Assembly (NCBI GenBank): GCA_902795835.1
Contig: CADBNA010000048.1
Coordinates: 1 to 21,330 of the forward strand
DNA from: an uncultured Lachnospiraceae bacterium
GTDB taxonomy: Bacteria > Bacillota_A > Clostridia > Lachnospirales > Lachnospiraceae
Direction: 5' to 3'
DNA: 21,330 nt
Below, piece after piece: positions 1 to 7,978 of the stretch. A program made the translations under genes and the position numbers. The notes below the pieces were generated by a model. That model made no database searches. It was not told where the DNA came from and saw only the letters and a list, made by a program, of their open reading frames with translations. Positions within the stretch are counted from its first letter, which is position 1, and each line of letters starts with the position of its first letter.

Positions 1-342
1 GCCCAGACCAGCAATGACCTGAAGGGCGTAAAGGAAAAATACGGCAATTCGATGGTGATCGCGGGCGGCTGGGATTCCAGAGACCATCTGCTGGCGCCTG
101 ACTGCACGGATGAAGAGATCCGTCAGTCTGTGCGGGATGCCATGGATACGTACGCAAAGGACGGCGGCTTCTGCTGGTGCGGCATGTTCCTCGGAGCCAG
201 GGGGGATATGGAGATGATGCGCCGCAACATGATTGTTCTCGACGAAGTTGATAAATACGGCGATACCTTCTACGGCTACAGCAAAGACATCCAGCGCGGC
301 TTCAAGAACGGCAAGGGGTATACCGGAGCAGGCGTCATCTGA
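1..342 (+). CDS. Uroporphyrinogen decarboxylase-like (URO-D family) methyltransferase, 3' end only
   Basis: The reading frame is open from the first base of the window and ends at TGA 340-342, giving the last 113 residues of a longer protein; the start lies upstream. The segment running YGNSMVIAGGWDSRDHL, then a helix (TDEEIRQSVRDAMDTYA) and a GGFCWCGMFLG stretch, resembles the C-terminal barrel of URO-D family proteins. In anaerobic Clostridia most of these are corrinoid-dependent methyltransferases of the MtaA/CmuA type rather than true haem enzymes. The specific substrate cannot be read from this fragment. The gene converges on the CPBP protease gene with only 14 bases between the stop codons and no clear terminator. 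The family call is inference from pattern and is fairly likely; the methyltransferase role is less certain. Confidence 0.65.
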   Translation, partial: AQTSNDLKGVKEKYGNSMVIAGGWDSRDHLLAPDCTDEEIRQSVRDAMDTYAKDGGFCWCGMFLGARGDMEMMRRNMIVLDEVDKYGDTFYGYSKDIQRGFKNGKGYTGAGVI

Positions 343-356
343 ATGCCGGAAAAATA

Positions 357-1094
357 TCAGAGAAAAACGGTATATGCGAACGCAAGCAGATTTGTGCAGA
401 TATGGGCGGCCAGGCATACATGTATGCGGCCGCTCTTTTCATATCCCCACGCCAGCAGGATGCCCAGAACGGAAGCGTAAAGGAACTGAATCATGTTGCC
501 GTGCCAGATTCCGAACAGCACAGAGGAAATCAGAATGGACGGAACCAGACGCAGGTGCGCGCGCAGCCTCCTGAATACACAGCAGCGGAAGGCCAGTTCC
601 TCAGCAGCCGGTCCGAGGAGGACATATGACAGAAAGAGGAGTGCGGGAAAACGCTTATCAAATGAAGCAGATGCCTGTTCAGAATAGCCGGTAAATATGT
701 CGGCAAGTCCGCTTTGCAGCAGCAGGCGGGACCAGAGAAAGCCGGCAAGGGATACAGCTGCCACATACATCGCAAAGTGACGGGCCGTCCATCCGTCCCG
801 TAACCTCCAATGCGTAATGGTTGTGCCGAACCGCTGCTCATCAAACCGGACCGGAAGGCGGAGTGCGGCAAGGGCAAGGGCATAGCCGCAGGCGCTGCTG
901 ATCAGCGGCAGCTGCGGGCAGGCTTCAAGCAGGGCATCCGCATCCAGGCTTCCGGCTCCTGTAATCAGGCCGGCAGCGCCCATTACAGCCATCGTCGCGC
1001 CCAGGACGGACAGCCATAAGATGATGACCGGTGTGAGAATCTCTCCGGTGACTCGGAAGAATGAACCGGGCTTCTGCCGGGGGTTCTGGTACAT
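357..1094 (-). CDS. CPBP family intramembrane glutamic endopeptidase
   Basis: A 245-residue membrane protein with about six to eight hydrophobic segments. The C-terminal half carries all the CPBP (Abi/Rce1-like) protease motifs: EExxxR at residues 165-170 (EELAFR), FxxxH at 194-198 (FGIWH) and HxxxN at 231-235 (HICTN), which form the glutamate/histidine catalytic site inside the membrane. The family includes prenyl-protein CAAX proteases and bacterial proteins linked to bacteriocin maturation or self-immunity; nothing here shows a bacteriocin gene, so the substrate is unknown. The start is supported by AAGGAG at 1103-1108 on the minus strand, 8 bases before ATG. It is transcribed divergently from recA. 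The family assignment is firm because all three motifs are intact. Confidence 0.88.
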   Translation of the reverse strand: MYQNPRQKPGSFFRVTGEILTPVIILWLSVLGATMAVMGAAGLITGAGSLDADALLEACPQLPLISSACGYALALAALRLPVRFDEQRFGTTITHWRLRDGWTARHFAMYVAAVSLAGFLWSRLLLQSGLADIFTGYSEQASASFDKRFPALLFLSYVLLGPAAEELAFRCCVFRRLRAHLRLVPSILISSVLFGIWHGNMIQFLYASVLGILLAWGYEKSGRIHVCLAAHICTNLLAFAYTVFL

Positions 1095-1197
1095 ACTGGA
1101 ATCTCCTTAAGAAACAGGGTCTGCGGGTTCCGTTCCATTTTACTGCACATGGCCGGCAAGGTAAAGACCGGGCAGGCAAAGGAAGCAGATGCCTCCC

Positions 1198-1226
1198 TTG
1201 CAATCCGGAAGCTTCTGTGCTATAGT
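1198..1226 (+). promoter_or_regulatory. Possible upstream promoter toward recA
   Basis: TTGCAA (1198-1203), a 17-base spacer and TATAGT (1221-1226) form a plausible sigma-A promoter pointing toward recA. It would place the perfect dyad at 1240-1257 in the leader. It is weaker than the promoter at 1278-1309. Confidence 0.35.
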
Positions 1227-1239
1227 ACTCACATCCGCG

Positions 1240-1257
1240 GAACGGCATTCGCCGTTC
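1240..1257. repeat. Perfect inverted repeat upstream of recA
   Basis: GAACGGC, ATTC, GCCGTTC: seven-base perfect arms around a four-base loop. No T-run follows on either strand, so it is not an intrinsic terminator. It lies between the CPBP gene and the main recA promoter and could be an operator or a leader hairpin. It does not match the LexA box consensus. Confidence 0.6.
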
Positions 1258-1277
1258 ACATTTCCATTTCATTGTTG

Positions 1278-1309
1278 TTGACATGTAAAGAGAATTCGTG
1301 TACTATAAT
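1278..1309 (+). promoter_or_regulatory. recA promoter
   Basis: TTGACA at 1278-1283 is a perfect -35. The -10 region reads TACTATAAT (1301-1309): TACTAT gives a 17-base spacer, whereas the better hexamer TATAAT would need 20 bases. Either way transcription should start around 1313-1316, just before the LexA box. Confidence 0.7.
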
Positions 1310-1319
1310 ACGCAGAAAA

Positions 1320-1333
1320 CGAACAGACGTTCG
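1320..1333. promoter_or_regulatory. LexA (DinR) SOS box of recA
   Basis: CGAACAGACGTTCG matches the Gram-positive SOS box CGAAC-N4-GTTCG at every fixed position. It sits just downstream of the recA -10, where bound LexA would block transcription. recA, and probably recX behind it, should therefore be induced by DNA damage. Confidence 0.9.
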
Positions 1334-1413
1334 CATTGCGCGGAGAACGGCTGTCTGCGGTAGAGACCGCATGTTTCTGCGCATTGATATGCGAGAGAAA
1401 AGGAGAACACATC

Positions 1414-2502
1414 ATGGCAGGGAGTATGGATGACAGACAGAGAGCGCTGGAGGCGGCACTCGGACAGATTGAGAAGCAGTATGGAAAAGGAACGGTGATG
1501 AAGCTCGGAGATTCCGCAAATAATATGAATGTGGAAGCGGTGCCGACAGGATCCCTGAGCCTGGATATTGCCCTGGGCGTGGGCGGCATACCGAGAGGCC
1601 GCATTGTAGAAATTTACGGGCCTGAATCTTCCGGAAAGACGACGGTAGCCCTCCACATGGTGGCTGAAGTACAGAAGCGGGGAGGCATCGCAGGATTCAT
1701 CGATGCGGAGCATGCGCTTGACCCGGTTTATGCGCGGAATATCGGCGTCGATATCGACAATCTCTATATTTCCCAGCCGGATTCGGGAGAGCAGGCACTT
1801 GAGATAACGGAGACAATGGTGCGTTCCGGCGCAGTCGACATTATCATCGTGGATTCCGTAGCGGCCCTGGTCCCCAAGGCAGAGATCGACGGGGACATGG
1901 GTGACTCCCATGTCGGCCTGCAGGCGCGTATGATGTCCCAGGCCTGCAGGAAGCTCACCGCCGTGATCAGCAAGACCAACTGCATCGTTATCTTTATCAA
2001 CCAGCTTCGCGAGAAGGTCGGCGTCATGTTCGGCAATCCGGAGACGACCACCGGCGGACGCGCACTGAAGTTCTACGCCTCTGTGCGCCTGGATGTCCGC
2101 CGCATAGAAGCCCTGAAGCAGTCCGGTGAGATGATCGGCAACCACACGCGGATCAAGGTCGTGAAGAATAAAGTGGCGCCGCCGTTCCGCGAGGCGGAAT
2201 TCGACATCATGTTCGGCAAAGGCATTTCCCGTGAAGCCGACATCCTGGATCTTGCGGCCAATCTGAACATCATCCAGAAGAGCGGGGCCTGGTATGCCTA
2301 CCAGGGAGAAAAGATCGGACAGGGACGGGAGAATGCGAAACAGTTCCTGGCAGAGCATCCTGACATCTGCGCTGAGGCGGAAAACAAGGTCAGGGAGCAC
2401 TATGGCCTGCCGGCCGATGCGCTCTCTCCGGCGGCAGACGGGACGGAAGGCGGCAGCAGGGATTCCGCTCCGGGAGCGTCTCCGTCGGGAAAGGATTCCT
2501 GA
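1414..2502 (+). CDS. recA: Recombinase RecA
   Basis: Full-length RecA of 362 residues, which coats single-stranded DNA, drives ATP-dependent strand exchange and stimulates LexA self-cleavage. The Walker A motif GPESSGKT lies at residues 69-76. The [22 protein letters not shown] block and the [22 protein letters not shown] stretch (L2 region) are intact. The frame is open for a further 26 codons upstream, but ATG 1414 is the start because AAAGGAG lies 8 bases before it, and [16 protein letters not shown] aligns with the usual RecA N-terminus. The C-terminal tail, after about residue 330, is rich in Ser, Gly, Ala and acidic residues, as in many RecA proteins. recX follows 16 bases later with its binding site at the recA stop codon, so the two are probably coupled. 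Confidence 0.98.
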   Translation: MAGSMDDRQRALEAALGQIEKQYGKGTVMKLGDSANNMNVEAVPTGSLSLDIALGVGGIPRGRIVEIYGPESSGKTTVALHMVAEVQKRGGIAGFIDAEHALDPVYARNIGVDIDNLYISQPDSGEQALEITETMVRSGAVDIIIVDSVAALVPKAEIDGDMGDSHVGLQARMMSQACRKLTAVISKTNCIVIFINQLREKVGVMFGNPETTTGGRALKFYASVRLDVRRIEALKQSGEMIGNHTRIKVVKNKVAPPFREAEFDIMFGKGISREADILDLAANLNIIQKSGAWYAYQGEKIGQGRENAKQFLAEHPDICAEAENKVREHYGLPADALSPAADGTEGGSRDSAPGASPSGKDS

Positions 2503-2518
2503 GGAGGCGGACAACGGC

Positions 2519-2983
2519 ATGAAACAAAACGCACGGGAGAAGGCTATGAACCTTCTCCTTTATAAACCCCGGTCGGAAAAGGAACTCCGGGACAGACTCG
2601 CGGATGCGGGATATTTGCCGGAGGAGACAGAGGACGCCATCTCCTATGTGAAAAAATTCGGATACGTGAATGACCGGCGTTTTGCGGAAAACTATGCACG
2701 CAGCAGGCAGGAGCGGGAAAGCATACGCCTTATCCGCATGGGACTCCGGCAGAAGGGCGTCGGAGAAGACCTGATCGATGAGGCGCTGGCGGAACTGGAT
2801 ATCCGCGAAGAGGACACTCTGGAGAGCCTCCTGAAGAAAAAGGCCGGCCCCCCGCATGTGCTGGAGGAAAAGGAATTGCGCCGGGCTTTCGCATTTCTGG
2901 CCAGAAAAGGCTTCTCAGGGAGCGCGATCCGCAGTGCGGTGCGGGAATATGAGAGGGAAGGCGGCGCAATTGCCGGGAACTGA
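2519..2983 (+). CDS. recX: Regulatory protein RecX
   Basis: A 154-residue, charged, helical protein with the three-repeat RecX fold. YKPRSEKELRDRL marks the first repeat, AISYVKKFGYVNDRRFAENYARSR the conserved first-to-second repeat region, and a KGV/EDLIDEAL stretch follows. RecX binds the RecA filament and modulates its activity. ATG 2519 is chosen because GAGGAGG overlaps the recA stop codon just upstream and because MKQNAREKAMNLLLYKPRSEKEL matches typical RecX starts; the longer frame upstream is only the shadow of recA. It is almost certainly cotranscribed with recA and so shares its SOS control. The 126 bases after it hold no clear terminator. Confidence 0.93.
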   Translation: MKQNAREKAMNLLLYKPRSEKELRDRLADAGYLPEETEDAISYVKKFGYVNDRRFAENYARSRQERESIRLIRMGLRQKGVGEDLIDEALAELDIREEDTLESLLKKKAGPPHVLEEKELRRAFAFLARKGFSGSAIRSAVREYEREGGAIAGN

Positions 2984-3109
2984 GCATCCGGCGGACATTC
3001 GGCGAGTGACGTCCGGAGCGGAGATAAGGAAGTGCGGAACGATCCGCGATCCGTTTTTGGCGAATGAATCCTTCATGACAGGAAGCAGACAAAAGAGGAG
3101 AATGAAAAA

Positions 3110-3607
3110 ATGGCGTACACAGCAGCAGTTATTACAGTCAGCGACAAAGGGGCAAGAGGAGAACGCAGGGATACCAGCGGTCCGGCGGTCCGGGATATGC
3201 TCAGCGCGGAAGGATATGACGTCGTGTATACGGCAATTGTTCCGGACGAGAGAGACCGGATCCGGGAAGAACTGGTCCGGTGCGCGGATGAAACGGGGTG
3301 CGCGCTGGTGATTACAACAGGAGGGACCGGCTTCTCTCCCAGGGATATAACACCTGAGGCGACTCTTGACGTCCTGGAGCGGCTGACGCCCGGGATACCG
3401 GAAGCCATGCGCGCGGAGAGCATGAAGATTACGCCGCACGGCTGCCTGTCCAGAGAAACAGCCGGCATTCGCGGAAGAACACTGATCATCAATCTTCCGG
3501 GGAGCGAAAAGGCTGCCCGCGAAAATCTGGCGGCAGTCCTGCGCCCGATCCGTCACGGGATAGACATGCTGTGGTCCGAAGGTTCGGCAGACTGCGCAAA
3601 TTCCTGA
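3110..3607 (+). CDS. MogA/MoaB family molybdopterin-binding protein
   Basis: A 165-residue protein of the MogA/MoaB fold, which adenylylates molybdopterin during molybdenum cofactor synthesis. The molybdopterin-binding motif TTGGTGFSPRD is at residues 69-79, followed by DITPEATLDVLER, and ITVSDKGARGERRDTSGP is at the N-terminus. GAGGAG (3095-3100) lies 9 bases before ATG 3110; an ATG at 3102 is out of frame. No other cofactor gene is in the window, so the neighbourhood does not decide between MogA-like and MoaB-like roles. It lies 126 bases after recX and may be read from the same transcript or from its own unrecognised promoter. Confidence 0.9.
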   Translation: MAYTAAVITVSDKGARGERRDTSGPAVRDMLSAEGYDVVYTAIVPDERDRIREELVRCADETGCALVITTGGTGFSPRDITPEATLDVLERLTPGIPEAMRAESMKITPHGCLSRETAGIRGRTLIINLPGSEKAARENLAAVLRPIRHGIDMLWSEGSADCANS

Positions 3608-3627
3608 AAAAACGGCATTTGAATTTG

Positions 3628-3656
3628 TTTACTTTTGCCTCCTTTCTGTATATAAT
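3628..3656 (+). promoter_or_regulatory. Promoter of the FGGY kinase gene
   Basis: TTTACT (3628-3633), 17 bases, then a perfect TATAAT (3651-3656), inside a sharply AT-rich stretch between two GC-rich genes. The expected start is near 3663, leaving a leader of about 108 bases. Confidence 0.75.
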
Positions 3657-3770
3657 ATTTTCAACAATTGTAAATATATTACGATAACTGCGTAAAAAAT
3701 GCAGGCCGGTCCGAAAACTGTTCCAGAGAGGACTTGCAGTAAACGGATGTGAACAAAGGAGGAGAGAACA

Positions 3771-5369
3771 ATGGACGGCAGAGAGCTTATACAGAGCGGG
3801 CAGACAGCTTTGGGAATTGAACTGGGATCTACGCGCATCAAGGCAGTGCTGATTGATCTGGAAGGCCGCGTGCTGGCTGTCGGCTTTCACGACTGGGAAA
3901 ACAGTTTTGTGAACGGCATCTGGACATACAGCCTGGAGGATATTCACACCGGCGTGCGAAGCTGCTACACCTCTCTGAGAAAGAATATTGAAGAGCAGTA
4001 CGGCATCACGCCGGAGACATACGGCGCCATAGGCATCAGTGCCATGATGCACGGGTACATGCCTTTTGACAAAGACGGCAATCTCCTGTCCATGTTCCAG
4101 ACCTGGAGAAATACCAATACGCAGCAGGCTGCGGATGAAATGACGGAGCTCTTTGACTTCAACATTCCGCTTCGCTGGACCAGCGCGCATCTGTACCAGT
4201 GCATGCTAGACGAGGAAGAGCATCTGCAGAAAGTAGATTTTGTCACGCTGCTGAGTTCCTATATCCACAGGAAGCTGACAGGCCGCCGCGTAGTCGGCGT
4301 AGGAGATGCATCCGGCATATTCCCGATAGACTCCGAAACCAACGACTATGACGCTGAGATGGTTGCAAAGTTTGATAAACTGATTGCGGACAGGGGATAT
4401 TCCTGGCGCACGCGTGACGTGCTGCCCGAGGTGCTGGTCGCCGGTGATGACGCGGGAAGCCTTACGGAAGAAGGGGCCGCGTTCCTGGATGAATCCGGTC
4501 ATCTGAAGCCCGGCATTCCCATGGCTCCGCCGGAAGGAGATGCAGGCACCGGCATGACCGCGACCAATTCCGTTGCACCGGGCACCGGCAATGTCTCGGC
4601 GGGCACCAGCACGTTTGCCATGATCGTTCTGGAGAAAAAGCTGTCCAGGCTGCACAGGGAGATTGATATGGTGACAACGCCTTCCGGCAAGCCCGTTGCC
4701 ATGAGTCATGCCAACAACGGCACGACAGACCTGAATGCCTGGGTCGGGATTTTCAAGGAGTTCTGCGATCTGATGGGCGTGCAGGCGGATATGGGAGAAC
4801 TGTTCGGCAAGCTGTACACCAATTCCCTGAACGGAGACCCGGACTGCGGCGGCGTGCTGGCGTACGGGTATTATTCGGGCGAGAACATCACCAACCTTCA
4901 CGAAGGGCGTCCCCTGCTGGTGCGCACGCCGGAGAGCCGTTTTACCCTGGCAAACCTGATGAGGTCTCATCTGTACACCTCTCTGGGAGCGGTAAAACTC
5001 GGAATGGATATCCTGATGAAGGAAGAAAAGGTAAAAATCTCCCGCATCATGGGTCACGGGGGCTTCTTCAAGACAAAAGGCGTGGGCCAGCGCTATCTGG
5101 CAGCGGCGGTCGGAGCGCCGGTAACCGTCATGGATACAGCCAGTGAGGGAGGACCGTGGGGAATGGCGCTGCTCGCCGCCTACCTGATAGCGGGCAAGCC
5201 GCAGGGCATGAGTCTGGAAGCATTCCTGGAGGAGAAAATCTTTTCCGGTCTGGCAGGCTCTACCATAGAACCCACACCGGAAGAGATAGAAGGATTTGAA
5301 GTCTTTACCAGGCACTATGCAGACGGCCTGGATGTAGAGAGGGCGGCTGTTGAAGCAGTAAAATGGTGA
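3771..5369 (+). CDS. FGGY-family carbohydrate kinase
   Basis: A 532-residue sugar kinase of the FGGY group, which phosphorylates a sugar or sugar alcohol with ATP in the cytoplasm. The first phosphate-binding loop GIELGSTRIKAVLID starts at residue 15; GDAGTGM (256-262) contains the expected catalytic aspartate region; GNVSAGTSTFAMI (about 273-285) is the second nucleotide loop; and a GHGGFFKT stretch near 427 closes the C-terminal ATPase lobe. Length and the GVGDASGIFPID segment are closer to ribulokinase/xylulokinase relatives than to glycerol kinase, but the substrate cannot be assigned. AAAGGAGGAG just before ATG 3771 is a strong binding site. No isomerase, epimerase, aldolase or sugar transporter gene accompanies it, which is unusual for a pentose kinase. 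Confidence 0.85.
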   Translation: MDGRELIQSGQTALGIELGSTRIKAVLIDLEGRVLAVGFHDWENSFVNGIWTYSLEDIHTGVRSCYTSLRKNIEEQYGITPETYGAIGISAMMHGYMPFDKDGNLLSMFQTWRNTNTQQAADEMTELFDFNIPLRWTSAHLYQCMLDEEEHLQKVDFVTLLSSYIHRKLTGRRVVGVGDASGIFPIDSETNDYDAEMVAKFDKLIADRGYSWRTRDVLPEVLVAGDDAGSLTEEGAAFLDESGHLKPGIPMAPPEGDAGTGMTATNSVAPGTGNVSAGTSTFAMIVLEKKLSRLHREIDMVTTPSGKPVAMSHANNGTTDLNAWVGIFKEFCDLMGVQADMGELFGKLYTNSLNGDPDCGGVLAYGYYSGENITNLHEGRPLLVRTPESRFTLANLMRSHLYTSLGAVKLGMDILMKEEKVKISRIMGHGGFFKTKGVGQRYLAAAVGAPVTVMDTASEGGPWGMALLAAYLIAGKPQGMSLEAFLEEKIFSGLAGSTIEPTPEEIEGFEVFTRHYADGLDVERAAVEAVKW

Positions 5370-5448
5370 AGAGACCTGCAGCGGTATCATTTCTGCTGCG
5401 GTAAGAACTGTTCAGGTTGTAGTATTCAGTGATTGGAAGGGAAAAGAA

Positions 5449-6927
5449 ATGTTAAAGGATTTCAGTAAAGCGAGCCCGCCGGAAGACGAAGAACTGCGAA
5501 TACAGCTCAAGGCGGAAAAAGAAAAGCTTGCGGGCTATCAGATGAAAATCAAGGAGGCAAAACTGCCGGTACTGGTCATTTTTGAGGGCTGGGGAGCCGC
5601 CGGCAAAGGCAATCTCATTGGAAGGGTAATCCGGAATATTGATCCCCGCTTTTTCCGCGTAAAGACGATGGCGGCGCCGACGGCAGAAGAGAAACGCTAT
5701 CCCTTCCTGTACCGCTATATGCTGGAGATACCCGAAGCCGGAAAGTTTACTTTTTTTGATGCATACTGGATGCAGAAAGTCACCGCGCCGCGCATAAGCA
5801 GAAAATCGGACAGCGAAGTGTACCGTCAGAGAATTCACAGCATCAATACGACAGAACGCTCCCTGACGGATAACGGCTATCTGGTGATGAAGTTCTTTAT
5901 CCATATCAGCAAGAAGGAGCAGAAAAAGAGACTGGAAGCGCTGCAGGCTGACAAGAACACCCGCTGGCGCGTCAATGAAGATGACCTGTATGAACACAAG
6001 CATTATCAGGAATTTCTGGATATCTATGATCAGTATCTGAATGACACAAACCGTTCCGCTGCGCCCTGGTATATTATTGACGGAGAAAAAAGCAAGTGGG
6101 CGGAGCTTCAGGTGCTGCAGTTCTTGAATCAGGGAATAGATACGGCTCTGAAAAACCAGGCTCTGGCTGTTCCGATTCTGCAGAATCCGTTCCCGCTGAA
6201 CCCCATTTCCAGACTGGCCGATGTGGAATTGTCGGACAAGACGGTTACCGAAGAGGAATATGACATGCAGCTGGATCTGCTGCAGAAGGAGCTGCAGGAA
6301 CTGCATTATGAACTCTACCGGAGAAAAATTCCCGTCATCATCGCATATGAAGGCTGGGATGCCGCGGGCAAAGGAGGCAATATCAAGCGGATCACCAGTG
6401 CGCTCGATCCCAGAGGATATGAGGTGCACCCGATAGCCAGCCCGGAACCGCATGAGAAGGCACGGCATTTCCTGTGGCGCTTCTGGACCCGTCTGCCAAA
6501 GGACGGACACATCGCGATCTTCGACCGCACCTGGTATGGCCGGGTAATGGTAGAGCGCCTGGAGGGCTTCTGCAGCGAAAATGACTGGCAGAGGGCCTAC
6601 AATGAGATCAATGAATTTGAAAAAGAGCTGGCAGACTGGGGCGCGGTTATCATAAAATTCTGGGTACACATTGATAACCAGACACAGCTGGAGCGCTTTA
6701 CCCTCAGACAGAATACGCCGGAAAAGCAGTGGAAGATCACGGAAGAGGACTGGAGAAACAGGGAGAAATGGGACGATTACGAAGCCGCGATTGACGAGAT
6801 GCTCCAGAAGACAAACACGGCATTTGCCCCCTGGTATATCCTGGAATCCAATGACAAAAAATACGCCCGCCTGAAAGCCCTGAAGATTGTGATCAAAGCT
6901 GTGAAGGAAGCCTGCAGGAAAAAATAA
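5449..6927 (+). CDS. pap: Polyphosphate:AMP phosphotransferase, two fused PPK2 domains
   Basis: A 492-residue protein with two PPK2 domains in tandem, the architecture and approximate size of class II PPK2 (Pap), which transfers phosphate from polyphosphate to AMP to make ADP. The C-terminal domain has a complete active site: Walker A EGWDAAGKG at 301-309 and Walker B FDRTWYGR at 358-365. The N-terminal domain has EGWGAAGKG at 46-54, with Gly in place of the Walker A Asp, and FDAYWMQKV in place of FDRTWYGR, so it is probably catalytically degenerate, as is known for two-domain PPK2 proteins. ATG 5449 follows an AAGGGA site. It lies 79 bases after the kinase gene, probably in one transcript, and is closed by the terminator at 6982-7018. 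The specific acceptor (AMP against other nucleotides) is inferred from family architecture. Confidence 0.9.
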   Translation: MLKDFSKASPPEDEELRIQLKAEKEKLAGYQMKIKEAKLPVLVIFEGWGAAGKGNLIGRVIRNIDPRFFRVKTMAAPTAEEKRYPFLYRYMLEIPEAGKFTFFDAYWMQKVTAPRISRKSDSEVYRQRIHSINTTERSLTDNGYLVMKFFIHISKKEQKKRLEALQADKNTRWRVNEDDLYEHKHYQEFLDIYDQYLNDTNRSAAPWYIIDGEKSKWAELQVLQFLNQGIDTALKNQALAVPILQNPFPLNPISRLADVELSDKTVTEEEYDMQLDLLQKELQELHYELYRRKIPVIIAYEGWDAAGKGGNIKRITSALDPRGYEVHPIASPEPHEKARHFLWRFWTRLPKDGHIAIFDRTWYGRVMVERLEGFCSENDWQRAYNEINEFEKELADWGAVIIKFWVHIDNQTQLERFTLRQNTPEKQWKITEEDWRNREKWDDYEAAIDEMLQKTNTAFAPWYILESNDKKYARLKALKIVIKAVKEACRKK

Positions 6928-6936
6928 AAAAAATGC

Positions 6937-6965
6937 TGGAAAAATCCGAACAACAGTGCTAAGAT
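6937..6965 (+). promoter_or_regulatory. Possible weak promoter of the LuxR-type gene
   Basis: TGGAAA (6937-6942), a 17-base spacer and TAAGAT (6960-6965) each match consensus at four of six bases. If used, the transcript would begin near 6972 and carry the hairpin at 6982-7012 in its leader. Confidence 0.35.
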
Positions 6966-6981
6966 AATCCGGTAGATGCAA

Positions 6982-7018
6982 AGAGGCATTTCCCCGTTGG
7001 GGAGGTGTCTCTTTTTTT
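6982..7018 (+). terminator. Intrinsic terminator after pap, also in the leader of the next gene
   Basis: AGAGGCATTTCCCC (6982-6995), loop GTT, and GGGGAGGTGTCTCT (6999-7012) pair over 14 positions, counting G-T wobbles, and are followed by a run of seven T (7012-7018). It ends 21 bases before the start codon of the LuxR-type gene. Confidence 0.88.
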
Positions 7019-7038
7019 CGGATGATTGGGAGGAAATT

Positions 7039-7734
7039 ATGGATAGGGAAGTATTTTCGGCATATGATGATCTGATCTTTTCTCTGTATTCGGCAGACAG
7101 CTTTCAGGATCTGAAGAGGCAGCTGTTTGCCGGCCTGCAGGTTCTGATTCCCTATCAGTTTGCAAGCCTCCGGATAGCAGGGATCTGCGGACCATCAGCC
7201 GGGGACCGCTACATGTTTTCGGATGTTTTCTGCGATCCGGAGAGTTACCGCGGCGCCGAAAGAAAATGCATGGAAAAACTGAATCCCGAAATGATAAGAA
7301 AGACTGTCATTATCCGCAGGAGGGCAGGGGAGACCGAATACGAAGCAATGCAGCTGCACCTGGAAAACAGGGGTGACTTTCTGGGAACACTGACCCTGTT
7401 CCGCACGGCAGAGGGAGGTACTTTTTCAGAGAAGGAAGAAGAGTATATCCGGTCAGTGGGAAAATATCTGCAGCTGGCAGTCTACAGGCATCTGAATGAG
7501 CAGAAGGTATGCCGTTCCCTGGATCAGGTAATTGAGAAGATTACAGAACAGGTGCACCTGACGCCCAGGGAGCAGGAAATTCTGTTCATGCTGTACAGAA
7601 CGGAGACGAATCCGGATATCTGCGACAGACTCGGGATCACAGAGCACACCCTGCAGAAGCATCTGCAAAACCTGTACCGCAAGCTCAATATCTCATCCCG
7701 GTGGGAGCTCGTGCAGTATCTGGTGGCAGGGTGA
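7039..7734 (+). CDS. LuxR-type helix-turn-helix transcriptional regulator
   Basis: A 231-residue protein with a GerE/LuxR DNA-binding domain at the C-terminus: HLTPREQEILFMLYRTETNPDICDRLGITEHTLQKHLQNLYRKLNI, roughly residues 170-216. The N-terminal 150 residues resemble a GAF-like or unclassified sensor module (an FLGTLTLFR strand followed by FSEKEEEYIRSVGKYLQLAV), not a response-regulator receiver, so it is not an obvious two-component partner. ATG 7039 is chosen because GGGAGG (7028-7033) lies five bases before it; the in-frame ATG at 6976 would put the terminator hairpin inside the coding region. The target genes are unknown. It stands alone between a terminator and a long gene-free stretch. 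Confidence 0.85.
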   Translation: MDREVFSAYDDLIFSLYSADSFQDLKRQLFAGLQVLIPYQFASLRIAGICGPSAGDRYMFSDVFCDPESYRGAERKCMEKLNPEMIRKTVIIRRRAGETEYEAMQLHLENRGDFLGTLTLFRTAEGGTFSEKEEEYIRSVGKYLQLAVYRHLNEQKVCRSLDQVIEKITEQVHLTPREQEILFMLYRTETNPDICDRLGITEHTLQKHLQNLYRKLNISSRWELVQYLVAG

Positions 7735-7737
7735 ATA

Positions 7738-7806
7738 GGGGCGGCGGCGCCAGGGCTTTGACGGCTTTTTCGTAAGCGGACGCCGGCAAATACAGTGCTG
7801 CCGCCC
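7738..7806. other. Stem-loop just after the LuxR-type gene
   Basis: GGGCGGCGGC (7739-7748) pairs with GCTGCCGCCC (7797-7806) over ten positions around a 48-base loop. No T-run follows, so it is not a standard intrinsic terminator. It opens the 600-base gene-free stretch 7735-8336. Confidence 0.45.
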
Positions 7807-7822
7807 GTTCCTCAGGTTCTCC

Positions 7823-7978
7823 GGGCACAAGAAGTTCTAGGCTTTTCGCAGGCCCCTTTCTCTTCGAAGGATACTGAAGGCGTTCTCACTTCATATTCCG
7901 TGAGAATAACCTTCTTCTGTGCTGTGAGCCGCCGTTCACTGCCGGGTCCTCCGGAAAGCTGAGAACTTCTATGTACCC
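7823..7978. other. Stem-closed structured region, unassigned
   Basis: The segments 7823-7848 and 7952-7978 pair as a long imperfect stem; its core AGAAGTTCT/AGAACTTCT is perfect and is flanked by GGG/CCC and GGCTTTTCG/CGGAAAGC(T). Inside lies a bipartite hairpin at 7876-7914 (GAAGG-cg-TTCTCAC / GTGAGAA-taa-CCTTC). Short frames cross it on the minus strand but have no binding site and no recognisable product. The strand of any RNA is not decided. Confidence 0.45.

Noticed and set aside
1336..1413. Longer RecA start adding 26 residues
   Set aside because: The extension reads through the leader, has no binding site and does not resemble RecA, whereas ATG 1414 has a proper site.
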